Shown here piece by piece: positions 1 through 7,741 of a stretch of DNA of 45,440 nucleotides. Location: the NCBI GenBank assembly GCA_018969605.1, contig JAGWXY010000011.1:1-45440 (forward strand), read 5' to 3'. The notes beneath the pieces are model-generated. The model saw only the letters and a program-made list of their open reading frames with translations. It was not told the DNA's origin and did no database searches. The position numbers and the translations under genes are program-made. Positions within the stretch are counted from its first letter, which is position 1, and every line of letters begins with the position of its first letter. This DNA comes from Verrucomicrobiota bacterium. Lineage in GTDB: Bacteria > Verrucomicrobiota > Verrucomicrobiia > Verrucomicrobiales > Akkermansiaceae.

Positions 1-14
1 CAAAGAGGGCTTTG

Positions 15-101
15 ACCACAGATTACACAGATTGCACAGATAAAGAAAAATCACAAAAAATGCGCTCCTCGATAATCAGTAAATCTGCGAAATCAGTGGT
101 T
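15..101. repeat. Empty element with inverted nonamer triplets
   Basis: The left arm (15-41) is three 9-base units of the form nCACAGATT. The right arm (75-101) is the same pattern on the other strand (CCACTGATT, TCGCAGATT, then TACTGAT). About 33 AT-rich bases lie between them and encode nothing visible. The build matches the termini of the GxxExxY cassette at 25848-26282, which also uses three 9-base units, but with a different unit. It may be a non-autonomous or emptied copy of a related element; that origin is inferred. Confidence 0.6.
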
Positions 102-196
102 AAAATGATTCGAATGATATTTCGACTTCGGATTTCGGGTTGAATTGCGAGCGTAATCAAATAAAGAAGTGGCATCATCGTTGTCGCGTCATCGAA

Positions 197-224
197 CGGA
201 CCTTTGCGGAGAAAGGTCCCTGCC
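197..224 (+). repeat. GGACC hairpin repeat, copy 1
   Basis: GGACCTTT and AAAGGTCC form an 8-base stem around the loop GCGGAG, followed by CTGCC. Two more copies lie at 42162-42188 (inverted) and 42219-42247. The stem carries paired changes between copies (CTTT/AAAG against CGTT/AACG), so the structure is kept. It lies downstream of ybeY; any role as terminator or mobile repeat is open. Confidence 0.7.
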
Positions 225-266
225 TAATTTTGCTGTCCTTTCTCTGCCGCCTATTTGCAAAATTCG

Positions 267-734
267 CTAACAGCCGAGCTTGGCTTCGAGGTGCTGCGAC
301 CAGAGCGTGGTGACAATTTTTTCCTGGGCGTTTTCCATGCGCTCGCGTTCGTCAGCTTCGGCATCTTCGTGCCCGGCCAGATGGAGAAGGCCATGCACCA
401 AATAGCGGAAGATTTCGCGGGCGAGCGGCTCGCCGTATTCCGCGGCTTGGCGACGCGCGACTTCGGCACCGATCACGATTTCACCGTGATGAAAGGTGAT
501 CACATCGGTCGGGCCTTCGATCTTCATGAAATCGCGGTGGACTTGATCGCTAGTGGCATCATCGACGAGTGCCACTTCGAGAGTGGCGAGGTGGGAAAGT
601 GGCGAGTCTTCTTCTGCCGCATGTTCCAATGCCAACTGCGCGGCTTGGTGTGCGACAGCCTCAAGCGCGGTGAGCCAGTGCTCCGGAATTTCGGCGGCCT
701 CCTGATGGTTTCCGATGATTACCTCGAGTGTCAT
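267..734 (-). CDS. ybeY: Endoribonuclease YbeY (rRNA maturation factor)
   Basis: YbeY is a single-domain zinc metalloprotein needed for 16S rRNA 3'-end processing and 70S ribosome quality control. The 155-residue length is normal. The zinc signature is seen near residue 114 as HGLLHLAGHED: the first two histidines are present, and the third ligand position holds Asp instead of the common His, a substitution the family tolerates. The start codon overlaps the stop of the upstream HD-domain gene in an ATGA, so the two are probably translationally coupled. The pgpH-ybeY order is also familiar from other phyla. Confidence in the family is high; only the metal-ligand variant is unusual. Confidence 0.95.
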   Translation of the reverse strand: MTLEVIIGNHQEAAEIPEHWLTALEAVAHQAAQLALEHAAEEDSPLSHLATLEVALVDDATSDQVHRDFMKIEGPTDVITFHHGEIVIGAEVARRQAAEYGEPLAREIFRYLVHGLLHLAGHEDAEADERERMENAQEKIVTTLWSQHLEAKLGC

Positions 735-2416
735 GAAAGTGAGTCGCGCGTGCGTGGTGTCTTGCGGCGTTGGGGTTCAGGCACCGTCCGTGAGTTGCGC
801 GCGCTTTCGCGATCCGGCTCCGCGCGGTTGGCAGCGGCCGAGGGGGTATCATCGGCTTTCGGGTAATCGATGCGGCTGTGAAGCATGCTGCGCAGCGTCG
901 ATGCGAAGCTTTCCTTGATTGCGACGATCTCCTGAAAAGTGAGCGGGCATTGGTCGAGTTGCCTGTCGTCGATTTTTGCGCGAACGATGTCGTCGATCAA
1001 TGTGCGGATGCGTGCGGGAGTGGGTTTGACGAGGGTTCGCGAGGCGCTTTCGACCGAGTCGGCGATGCAGATGATGCCGCTCTCACGGGTGGTCGGGCGG
1101 TCGCCGGGGTAGCGGAAATTCTTTTCGTCGACCGTGATGAGATCCTCAGGATTTTCGATTTTGCGGTCGACCTTTTCGAGCTCGAGTTTCTTTTGGTTGC
1201 GCGCCTTGTGATAAAAGAAACTCACGATCGATCCGGCGTGATGTTCCTTGATCACATCGATGATGCGCGGGTTGAGCTTGTTTTTGACGGCCATGTCGAC
1301 GCCGTCCTTCACATGGGCGATGATGATGAGCGAGCTCATCGTTGGTGTGAGCGAGTCGTGCGGGTTTTCGGTGCCCTCGTGTTGGTTTTCGATGAAGTAG
1401 GAAGGTTTTGCGAGTTTGCCGACATCGTGAAAATACGAGCAGACGCGGCTGAGCGGGGCGTTGGCGCCGATTTTTTCTGCGGCCGCTTCGGCGAGCGCAG
1501 CGACCACGAGGCTGTGGTGAAAGGTGCCGGGTGCCTCGAGTTGCATTTGGCGAAGCAGCTTGTGGTTGAGGTCGCTGAGTTCCAGCCAGCTGATGTCGGT
1601 GGTTAGTGCGAAGAGGCCTTCGAGCAATGGCAGCAGGCCATTGATGAGCATCGCGGTGAACAGGGCTGTGCCAATGGCTGTCGCAACGCCAATGCCAAAG
1701 ATTTGAGCGTGGCCTATGGGGTCTGGCCCGAAGCAGGAGGCGATGTCGAGGCGACCGAGCAAGAGGCCGAGGCCGAGCGTGACCGCTCCGACATGCAGGC
1801 CGATTTGCATCAGCTGCGCGCGTTTGCGCACGCGGTTGGCGAGCAGTACGCTGGTGATGCCGGCGACCAGGCTGAGGATCATGTAGGCAAGTGCTTCGCT
1901 TTGGGGGGCGAAAAGGCAGCCGAGGAGGGTGACAAAAACTGCGGAGAACGCGCCGACCGAGCGGCCGAGCAAAATCCCGTGCAGCATCGGGGCTAGGGCG
2001 AAGGGGATCGCGAAAAGGTGGAGTTCGCGGGGGATCAGGCCCGAAGAGGCGAGGCTCATGATCAGACGCACCACCAGAAGATGGCAGATGAGGCCGCCGA
2101 AAACGAGAAGCACCCGGCTGTTGCGATTGCAGGTGTTTTGCAGGCTCACTTGGAACATTACCACTGCGGCGAAGGCGATGACCGCGCCATAGAGCGCGCC
2201 CATGCCCGGGGTGCTGGCGAAGGCCGACGCGGGAGCCGCGTTGTAGACCATCACGGCGGAGATCAGGGCAAAGGACACAAACAGCGACCAGCGGATCCAG
2301 AAGCTTTGCTGGAGAATTTTCAGGAGAGGGTTTCCCGTATGAATCCGTCTTTTTCTGCCGGACGAAAGGCCTTGTTGGGCCAATCGCCAGCGTTTGATGG
2401 CATCCAGGTATCGCAC
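731..2416 (-). CDS. pgpH: Membrane HD-domain phosphodiesterase (PgpH/YqfF-like)
   Basis: This 561-residue protein joins several hydrophobic helices (about residues 40-270) to a cytoplasmic HD domain. HD hallmarks are seen in order: HHSLVV near residue 300, FHDVGK near 328, KEHH near 390, and FRYPGDRPTTRESGI followed by IADSVES near 440-460. This set is typical of the 7TMR-HD family, whose members hydrolyse cyclic di-AMP to pApA. The large extracytoplasmic HDED domain that Firmicutes PgpH carries before the membrane region is absent; only about 40 residues precede the first helix. The C-terminus is a polar, probably disordered tail. The gene lies downstream of an ECF sigma gene and is coupled to ybeY. 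The substrate is inferred from the family. Confidence 0.9.
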   Translation of the reverse strand: MRYLDAIKRWRLAQQGLSSGRKRRIHTGNPLLKILQQSFWIRWSLFVSFALISAVMVYNAAPASAFASTPGMGALYGAVIAFAAVVMFQVSLQNTCNRNSRVLLVFGGLICHLLVVRLIMSLASSGLIPRELHLFAIPFALAPMLHGILLGRSVGAFSAVFVTLLGCLFAPQSEALAYMILSLVAGITSVLLANRVRKRAQLMQIGLHVGAVTLGLGLLLGRLDIASCFGPDPIGHAQIFGIGVATAIGTALFTAMLINGLLPLLEGLFALTTDISWLELSDLNHKLLRQMQLEAPGTFHHSLVVAALAEAAAEKIGANAPLSRVCSYFHDVGKLAKPSYFIENQHEGTENPHDSLTPTMSSLIIIAHVKDGVDMAVKNKLNPRIIDVIKEHHAGSIVSFFYHKARNQKKLELEKVDRKIENPEDLITVDEKNFRYPGDRPTTRESGIICIADSVESASRTLVKPTPARIRTLIDDIVRAKIDDRQLDQCPLTFQEIVAIKESFASTLRSMLHSRIDYPKADDTPSAAANRAEPDRESARNSRTVPEPQRRKTPRTRDSLS

Positions 2417-2509
2417 TGCGGTGAAACGGTCGGTTGTCTCGCGCGGGCACCCGTGGCGGGTGGGCGGGGGGAGAGCTTAGGGCCGGCGGGTGGGTCTTGG
2501 CAAGAACGC

Positions 2510-2548
2510 AAAAAAGCCCTCCTGAAAATCGCAATCGATTGATTTTCA
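2510..2548 (-). terminator. Possible intrinsic terminator after the sigma factor
   Basis: Read on the minus strand, TGAAAATC and GATTTTCA pair across a self-complementary centre, and a run of six T follows a few bases later. The hairpin starts on the sigma gene stop codon. It could separate the sigma gene from pgpH or act as an attenuator. The stem is AT-rich, so confidence is moderate. Confidence 0.4.
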
Positions 2549-3133
2549 ATCATTTAAATATCCGGCCAAGGCCTCACGCAGACTGCTGCGGGCCCGGAAG
2601 AGCTGGCTTTTGACGGCTGATACCGAGAGGTCGAGCACCTCGGCGATTTCCTCGTAGGAGAGGCTTTCGTAGCGGCGAAGGATCACCGCGAGGCGTTGGG
2701 TTTCGGGGAGGGAGGCGATGGCTTTGTCGACCGCGATGCGGAGTTCGGCCTCGAGCAGAGTGGCATCGGGCTGGCGGTGCGGGGCTTCGCCGGGCTCATG
2801 ATGGCTGCCAGATGGGTCGCCGGTGTCGAGGGGGATTTCCTTTTTGCGGCTGCGGCGGCGGGTCTCGTTGAAGACCAAGTTGCGGGTGATCGAGAAAAGG
2901 TAGGTGGTGAATTTGGCATCGGGCCGATAGCTTTTGGCGTGTTGCCAGACGCGAAGAAAAACCTGCTGGGCGATGTCCTCCGCATCGCTAGAGCTGCCGA
3001 GCATTTTGGCGACCGTGCCGACCACCGCGTCCTGATGTCGCTCGAGAAGCAAGCGAAATGCTGACTCACTCCCGCCAGCGATCTGTTTCATCAGCGCGAA
3101 GTCCTGAGCCCCGTCGTCATCGGGCTGGTTCAT
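2546..3133 (-). CDS. ECF-type RNA polymerase sigma factor
   Basis: A sigma-70 family factor of about 195 residues. Region 2 is seen around residues 25-75 (DAEDIAQQVFLRVW) and region 4 near the C-terminus (LPETQRLAVILRR, then an HTH ending in VKSQLFRARSSL). Regions 1 and 3 are missing, as in extracytoplasmic-function sigma factors. Two in-frame ATGs exist. The first, at 3148, follows a C-run; the second, at 3133, has GGAG nine bases upstream and is chosen. No anti-sigma gene is adjacent: the upstream neighbour is the divergent kdsB and the downstream one is pgpH. The regulon cannot be told from sequence. Confidence 0.9.
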   Translation of the reverse strand: MNQPDDDGAQDFALMKQIAGGSESAFRLLLERHQDAVVGTVAKMLGSSSDAEDIAQQVFLRVWQHAKSYRPDAKFTTYLFSITRNLVFNETRRRSRKKEIPLDTGDPSGSHHEPGEAPHRQPDATLLEAELRIAVDKAIASLPETQRLAVILRRYESLSYEEIAEVLDLSVSAVKSQLFRARSSLREALAGYLND

Positions 3134-3331
3134 CGCGTTTGGCTCCATGGGGGGTGATTGAATGTGGCTTTCAGAATGGCGCCGTGGCTCGGGGATTCAA
3201 CCTCATTCGGGCGGCGAAGTTGCGCAAGTGCGGTGAAATGATTCGGGTTTGTGCAGGCTGGATGATTTTTCCGAAACCGCTCTTGTCCGAACGAGTCCCG
3301 CTGTTGTACCGTTGCCCAACCTCATATCAGC

Positions 3332-4093
3332 GTGCTCAAAAATTCATCCGCCGACCATGTTTTAGGCATTCTTCCCGCACGCTGGGGATCCACCCGGTTC
3401 CCCGGCAAGCCGCTCCATCTCATCGCCGGCAAGCCTCTGATCCAGCATGTTTGGGAGCGATGCCGCCCATGTGAGCGGCTCGATGCGGTCTTGGTCGCCA
3501 CCGATGACGCGCGGATTTTTGATGCCGTGCATGCCTTCGGCGGCAAGGCGGTGATGACCTCGCCGGATCACCCGACCGGTACCGATCGGATCGCGGAGGC
3601 GGTCAAAGCCGTGCCGCAGGCGAGTCACATCATCAACATCCAGGGCGACGAACCCTTGATTGATCCGGGGCTGATCGATGAGTTGGCGCAGGCCATGTTG
3701 GCGGATCCGACCCTCGATATGGCCACGGCGGCCAATCCGCTTGATCCGGCCGATCCTGCGGTGGCTGATCCGAATGTGGTGAAAGTCGTGACCGCGCTCG
3801 ATGGTCGTGCGCTTTATTTTTCGCGGTCGCCGCTGCCGTATTTTCGCAACGCGGTGCCGGGGCTTGCGGTGCTTCGTCACAAGGGTATCTACGCTTACAG
3901 CCGATCCTTTCTCGAGCGCTTTGTCACATGGCCGCCATCGCCGCTTGAACAGGCCGAGTCTCTCGAGCAACTTCGCGCTTTGGAAAACGGCGCATCGATC
4001 AAGGTGCTTCACACCAGTGACACCTCTCCCGGCGTGGACACCCCCGAACAAGCCGCGGAAATCGAACGCATGCTTTCATCAACCGCTCACTGA
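3332..4093 (+). CDS. kdsB: 3-deoxy-manno-octulosonate cytidylyltransferase
   Basis: KdsB activates KDO with CTP to give CMP-KDO, the donor for the inner core of lipopolysaccharide. The 253-residue protein shows the nucleotide-binding start ILPARWGSTRFPGKPL, the TGTDRIAEA segment, INIQGDEPLI, and the later RHKGIYAY, all in family order. The start is a GTG with no clear ribosome site. pyrG, which makes its co-substrate CTP, follows after 21 bases, so the two are likely co-transcribed. Together with kdsD further on and lptD it indicates an LPS-bearing outer membrane. Confidence 0.95.
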   Translation: MLKNSSADHVLGILPARWGSTRFPGKPLHLIAGKPLIQHVWERCRPCERLDAVLVATDDARIFDAVHAFGGKAVMTSPDHPTGTDRIAEAVKAVPQASHIINIQGDEPLIDPGLIDELAQAMLADPTLDMATAANPLDPADPAVADPNVVKVVTALDGRALYFSRSPLPYFRNAVPGLAVLRHKGIYAYSRSFLERFVTWPPSPLEQAESLEQLRALENGASIKVLHTSDTSPGVDTPEQAAEIERMLSSTAH

Positions 4094-4114
4094 TCCATTC
4101 GCACCTCACACTTT

Positions 4115-5734
4115 ATGAAATACATTTTTGTCACCGGCGGCGTCGTTTCCTCACTCGGCAAAGGGCTTGCCGCAGCATCCATCGGCACGCTGCTCGAACA
4201 CCGCGGGCTCAAGGTGCTGATGCAGAAATTTGATCCCTATCTCAATGTCGATCCCGGCACGATGTCGCCTTATCAGCATGGTGAGGTCTATGTGCTCGAT
4301 GACGGTGCGGAGACCGACCTCGACCTTGGTCACTACGAACGCTTCACCTCCGGCGTGTTGTCGCAGATGAACAACCTGACATCGGGTCAAGTCTTCGACT
4401 CGGTGATCCGCAAAGAGCGGCGCGGCGAGTACTTGGGCAAGACCGTGCAGTTCATTCCGCATGTGACCGATGAGATCAAGGCGCGCATCTACGAAGTCGC
4501 GGAAAAGAATCCCGATGTCGATGTGCTGATCACCGAAATCGGCGGCACTGTGGGCGACATGGAGGGACTGCTTTTCCTTGAAGCGCTGAGGCAGTACGCG
4601 CTCGAGGTCGGAAAGGAAAATGTCTGTTTCATTCATGTCACGCTGCTGCCGTACATCAAGGCGGCGGGTGAGGCGAAGACCAAGCCGACCCAGCAGTCGG
4701 TTGCCAAGCTGCGCGAGATCGGCATTCAGCCCGACATCATCATTTGCCGCACCGAGACCGACCTCGATGAGGACAATCGCCGCAAGATCGCGATGTTCTG
4801 CAATGTCGAGCGCAAGAATGTTGTCGCCTTCCGCGATGTCGACCACTCGATTTATGAATGCCCGCTCGACCTGCGCCGCGACAAGATCGACCGTCTCGTG
4901 GTCGACAAGATCGGCCTCGGTCACACGCCATCGCCTGCACTTGAGAGCTGGGAGCGCTTTGTGCAGCGGGTGATCCATCCCAAGCACAAGATCACCATCG
5001 CGGTGGCCGGAAAATACATCGAGCTGCAGGATGCTTACAAATCGATCTATGAGTCGCTGATCCATGCCGGCGCGCATCACGATACCAAGGTGCATGTTGT
5101 GCGGGTCGATACCGAAGAGATCGAGGACAAGGGCGCGCGCGAGGTCATTGGATTGGTTGATGGCATTTTGGTGCCCGGCGGTTTCGGTGATCGCGGTACC
5201 GAAGGGAAAATTCTTGCGGCAAAGTATGCGCGCGAAAAACGCATTCCGTATTTCGGCATTTGCCTTGGCATGCAAATCGCGACCATCGAATTTGCGCGCA
5301 ATGTCTGCGGGCTCAAGGGAGCGAACTCCACCGAGTTCGACAAAGCCACGCCGCATCCGGTGATCTGTCTGCAAGAAGAGCAGAAGGGCATTGAGGACAT
5401 GGGTGCGACCATGCGTTTGGGAGCCTCGGAAGCGATCCTCTTTGCCGGAACGCGAGCTGCGCAGCTTTACGGCAATGCCGAGCGCATCCAAGAGCGCCAT
5501 CGCCACCGCTACGAATTCAATTCGGACTACCAGGAGCGACTGCAGGAAAAGGGCTTTGTCATTTCATCGGTATCCGCCGAAGAGGGCTTGGTGGAAATTG
5601 TCGAGCTACCGGAGCATCCGTTCTACATCGGCGCGCAGTTCCACCCGGAATTCCAATCGAAGCCGAATCATCCGCATCCGCTTTTCTCCGGATTCGTCGC
5701 CGCAGCGCTCGAGCATTCGCAGCGCGAGGGGTGA
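4115..5734 (+). CDS. pyrG: CTP synthase
   Basis: CTP synthase aminates UTP to CTP using glutamine and ATP. All 539 residues of the usual two-domain enzyme are present. The synthase half opens with [17 protein letters not shown] and includes [13 protein letters not shown]. The class-I glutamine amidotransferase half shows [10 protein letters not shown], the nucleophile Cys in GICLGMQ near residue 383, and the His/Glu pair in FHPEF near 508-512. It lies 21 bases behind kdsB. No hairpin terminator follows; instead a short GTTTCAA tandem repeat lies just past the stop. Confidence 0.98.
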   Translation: MKYIFVTGGVVSSLGKGLAAASIGTLLEHRGLKVLMQKFDPYLNVDPGTMSPYQHGEVYVLDDGAETDLDLGHYERFTSGVLSQMNNLTSGQVFDSVIRKERRGEYLGKTVQFIPHVTDEIKARIYEVAEKNPDVDVLITEIGGTVGDMEGLLFLEALRQYALEVGKENVCFIHVTLLPYIKAAGEAKTKPTQQSVAKLREIGIQPDIIICRTETDLDEDNRRKIAMFCNVERKNVVAFRDVDHSIYECPLDLRRDKIDRLVVDKIGLGHTPSPALESWERFVQRVIHPKHKITIAVAGKYIELQDAYKSIYESLIHAGAHHDTKVHVVRVDTEEIEDKGAREVIGLVDGILVPGGFGDRGTEGKILAAKYAREKRIPYFGICLGMQIATIEFARNVCGLKGANSTEFDKATPHPVICLQEEQKGIEDMGATMRLGASEAILFAGTRAAQLYGNAERIQERHRHRYEFNSDYQERLQEKGFVISSVSAEEGLVEIVELPEHPFYIGAQFHPEFQSKPNHPHPLFSGFVAAALEHSQREG

Positions 5735-5740
5735 AAAAAA

Positions 5741-5771
5741 GTTTCAAGTTTCAAGTGGTCAGCGGCCGCTG
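5741..5771. repeat. Short GTTTCAA repeat plus palindrome after pyrG
   Basis: Two copies of GTTTCAA (5741-5754) follow an A-run after the pyrG stop, then the perfect palindrome CAGCGGCCGCTG at 5760-5771. It lies between the convergent ends of pyrG and the HTH gene. Similar 7-8 base tandem repeats lie downstream of two other plus-strand genes (36574 and 42112). Confidence 0.5.
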
Positions 5772-5779
5772 CGCGCATC

Positions 5780-6208
5780 TCACTTGCCCATGCGTCTGAT
5801 CGGCCTTGGGCTCTCGGCGACTTGGGGCATGAGCTCCGGTTCGTGGCGATAGCTCGAGCGCTTGCGGGCGGCGAGGATTTCATCGGCACGCTTGAGGATC
5901 GAGTGACGGCAAAAATCCTCGAGGCTCTCGGATCTCACGATGCGGCTTGCGCGGTCGACTCTGCTGAACTCCTCGTGGGATTGAAAGAGCGTTCGCCAAT
6001 GTGATGCATGCGGATCTTGCGAGCGCATTTTGGCTTCCTCGCGCTCAATGGCCTCCGAGGCATGGCGCAGAAATTCGGGGGTTCGCTTTCCCTTGGGGCC
6101 CAAGTACTGGCGAATGGTGTTTTCGCTGTAGCCGGTTTGCTCGGAAAGCCATAGCCGACTGCGCCCAAGACCTGCCAAACGCCGTTTCAAATGCTCAAAG
6201 GGTATCAC
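5780..6208 (-). CDS. Putative HTH transcriptional regulator
   Basis: I do not recognise a named family. Residues about 15-40 (LWLSEQTGYSENTIRQYLG) look like a helix-turn-helix. Residues about 78-112 (EEFSRVDRASRIVRSESLED and following) resemble the strand-helix-helix pattern of DUF1778-type antitoxins. The tail is basic and proline-rich. It diverges from a 63-residue ORF; the 92 bases between them hold two TAGACAA sites spaced 11 bases apart, and a palindrome containing the same site follows the small ORF. An autoregulated two-gene unit is inferred. It could be an antitoxin-like repressor, but no toxin is identifiable. Confidence 0.65.
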   Translation of the reverse strand: MIPFEHLKRRLAGLGRSRLWLSEQTGYSENTIRQYLGPKGKRTPEFLRHASEAIEREEAKMRSQDPHASHWRTLFQSHEEFSRVDRASRIVRSESLEDFCRHSILKRADEILAARKRSSYRHEPELMPQVAESPRPIRRMGK

Positions 6209-6254
6209 CCACCGAAACTAATGAAGTGCGATGCTTCGATGAACCTTAATTTGA

Positions 6255-6277
6255 TAGACAATAGATAGACAAATTGT
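6255..6277. promoter_or_regulatory. Tandem TAGACAA operator-like sites
   Basis: TAGACAA occurs at 6255 and again at 6266, one helical turn apart, between two divergent genes. The second copy extends to TAGACAAATTGT, which recurs exactly at 6502-6513 inside a perfect palindrome. This is a good candidate binding site for the neighbouring HTH protein; binding is inferred. Confidence 0.55.
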
Positions 6278-6300
6278 ATTGGATTAAGGAATCGAAACTT

Positions 6301-6492
6301 ATGAATTGGACGAGCGAAAATGATTTTTTTCCAGAAGGGGAATTTTCCTTCGTGGTCGATGGTTGGCGCATTGAAAAAGAGCACTTTAAGCTCATTTGCG
6401 ACCTCGCACGGGATCAGGGCAAGGATCCCTACGACTACCTCGAGAGTCTTATGAAGTGGATGCGGGAGCGGGGCTGCGTACCGCTTGAATGA
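6301..6492 (+). CDS. Small acidic protein of unknown function
   Basis: This 63-residue ORF has an ATG preceded by AAGGA at a spacing of ten bases, which favours this start over an in-frame TTG at 6274. The product is acidic and aromatic-rich at its N-terminus (NDFFPEGEFSF), with a charged helix after it and a single Cys near the end. No domain is recognised. It diverges from the HTH gene and is bracketed by TAGACAAATTGT copies upstream and directly after its stop. The pairing suggests a regulator and its target, or an unrecognised toxin-antitoxin-like unit. Confidence 0.55.
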   Translation: MNWTSENDFFPEGEFSFVVDGWRIEKEHFKLICDLARDQGKDPYDYLESLMKWMRERGCVPLE

Positions 6493-6496
6493 GACA

Positions 6497-6521
6497 AAAT
6501 TTAGACAAATTGTCTAAATTT
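6497..6521. promoter_or_regulatory. Perfect 12+12 base palindrome (operator or hairpin)
   Basis: AAATTTAGACAA and TTGTCTAAATTT are exact inverted copies around one A, starting five bases after the small ORF stop. No U-run follows, so a classical terminator is less likely. The core TAGACAAATTGT is shared with the upstream site at 6266, which points to a protein-binding site. Confidence 0.65.
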
Positions 6522-6570
6522 GATCGGTAGAAAATCCTACTGATGACGGAACTAGGGTAAGCCAATTGGC

Positions 6571-6659
6571 AGGAGCCTCACGCCTTCATCAGGTCGGCCT
6601 CCTTGGCGACGGCGAGTTCGTCGACCCTTTTGGTGTATTTGTTGGTGAGGGTCTGGACT
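6571..6659 (-). pseudogene. Duplicate 3' end of frr (integration scar)
   Basis: These 89 bases match the frr 3' end at 7118-7206 at 84 positions. On the minus strand they still encode the last 26 codons and stop of ribosome recycling factor. Four of five differences are silent and the fifth changes the last residue Val to Ala. Similarity ends abruptly on both sides. The silent bias says both copies evolved as working frr ends, most simply because one came in with an integrating element. No integrase is visible. Confidence 0.75.
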
Positions 6660-6734
6660 CGACGAATTGTAGGGGGCGCTAAGGAAAAAAATACCCCATT
6701 CGAGAAGTGAGTGATCGACGGATTTTATGAGGGG

Positions 6735-7031
6735 TCAGCAAGAGGTGGCATGATGCGGGTAGGCATTGGGTCCATCAACTTTTTCGGATTTTTCTGATTT
6801 AATGCGCTCGCTCAGCCACACTTTGATAATCGACTGGCGAGTGACACCGATGAGCGAGGCTTGCTTGTCGAGTTCGGAAATCATCCAACTTGGCAGATCA
6901 ACATTCACTCGTCGCTGCTCAAGGCCAGGGCGTCGTGCGCTATCCCAATCAAGGAAATCGCTGATATTTTCTCCATCGTCAAAACGACGATCAAATTCTT
7001 CAGCGGTTATTGTAGGCTTCTTTTTCTTCAT
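6735..7031 (-). CDS. brnA: BrnA-family antitoxin, without an intact toxin gene
   Basis: BrnA is the ribbon-helix-helix antitoxin of the BrnT/BrnA type II system; it neutralises the RNase BrnT and represses the operon. The 98-residue product shows the family order: AEEFDRRFDDGE, then DWDSARRPG, then the RHH part RVNVDLP...LDKQASLIGVTRQSIIKVWL. AAGGAG lies eight bases before the ATG. brnT normally precedes brnA, but here only 93 bases separate it from the frr stop, holding at most a C-terminal relic of a toxin. The gene lies between the two frr 3' ends, so it was probably imported. The last 20 residues look like unselected extension. Confidence 0.85.
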   Translation of the reverse strand: MKKKKPTITAEEFDRRFDDGENISDFLDWDSARRPGLEQRRVNVDLPSWMISELDKQASLIGVTRQSIIKVWLSERIKSEKSEKVDGPNAYPHHATSC

Positions 7032-7032
7032 C

Positions 7033-7117
7033 TCATGATCTCCTTACTGATATGAGTCGAAATGGATCCGCAGCTTCCACAGATCTGATGCAAATTTCAG
7101 CAAGATCTACCAGCGCG
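7033..7117 (-). pseudogene. Possible BrnT C-terminal remnant
   Basis: The frame that stops one base before the brnA ATG reads ...DPFRLISVRRS, which resembles the RxISxRxA strand near the BrnT C-terminus. The position directly before brnA is where the toxin should end. Upstream of about 7118 the sequence is frr, so any toxin gene was cut by the duplication event. The match is short, so this is tentative. Confidence 0.4.
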
Positions 7118-7124
7118 AGGAGCC

Positions 7125-7691
7125 TCACACCTTCATCAGGTCGGCTTCCTTCGCGACGGCGAGTTCGTCGACCCTTTTGGTGTACTTGTTGGTGAGAGTC
7201 TGGACTTCTTCCTCGAAGTCCTTTTGTCCGTCCTCGGTGATGAGGTTGTTGGCCTTCATTTTCTTGGCGGCGTCCATGCCGTCCTTGCGGGCAGCGCGGA
7301 GGCGGACTTTGGCTTCCTCGGCGAGTTGCTTGATGAGCTTGACCATGTCGCGGCGGCGCTCCTCGGAGAGTTCGGGGATCGGGACGCGCAGTGAGCGGTC
7401 GGCGGCAGCGGGGTTTAGGCCGAGTTTGCATTCGCGGATCGCGCGTTCGATGTCGCGGGTGGTCGAGGGGTCGAAAGGTTGGACCATGAGCATGCGCGGC
7501 TCGGGTGTGCTGATGACCGCGAGGCTCTTGAGTTTGCTCACGGCGCCATAGGCTTGGACATGGACATCGAGGTTTTCGATCAGCGCGGGGCTGGCCTTGC
7601 CGGTGCGCACGCCGGCGAATTCATGGGTGAGGTAATCCACACATTTTTGCATGGCTTCTTCGACTTCGAGAATGGCGGTGTCCGGGTCCAT
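7125..7691 (-). CDS. frr: Ribosome recycling factor
   Basis: RRF works with EF-G to split the post-termination ribosome. The 188-residue length is normal. The start at MDPDTAILEVEEAM gives the typical first helix; a longer in-frame extension upstream overlaps pyrH and is rejected. Family segments are seen in order: GVRTGKASPALIENL, PEPRMLMVQPFD, AIRECKLGLNP, and LRVPIPELSEERRRDMVK. pyrH lies 50 bases upstream on the same strand, the conserved pyrH-frr order. The final 27 codons were probably replaced by an incoming copy, since a diverged duplicate lies 546 bases downstream. Confidence 0.97.
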   Translation of the reverse strand: MDPDTAILEVEEAMQKCVDYLTHEFAGVRTGKASPALIENLDVHVQAYGAVSKLKSLAVISTPEPRMLMVQPFDPSTTRDIERAIRECKLGLNPAAADRSLRVPIPELSEERRRDMVKLIKQLAEEAKVRLRAARKDGMDAAKKMKANNLITEDGQKDFEEEVQTLTNKYTKRVDELAVAKEADLMKV

Positions 7692-7741
7692 GATGATTTG
7701 AAGGTTGGATGTTGAGTGAGAAATTTGCTTGGGAGAAAATT

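Noticed and set aside
878-1606. Long plus-strand open frame across pgpH
   Set aside because: It is the shadow of a clear HD-domain gene on the other strand; its composition is biased and no domain is visible.
6660-6734. Possible integrase or attachment core beyond the frr duplicate
   Set aside because: No coding potential or recombinase signature in this short stretch.
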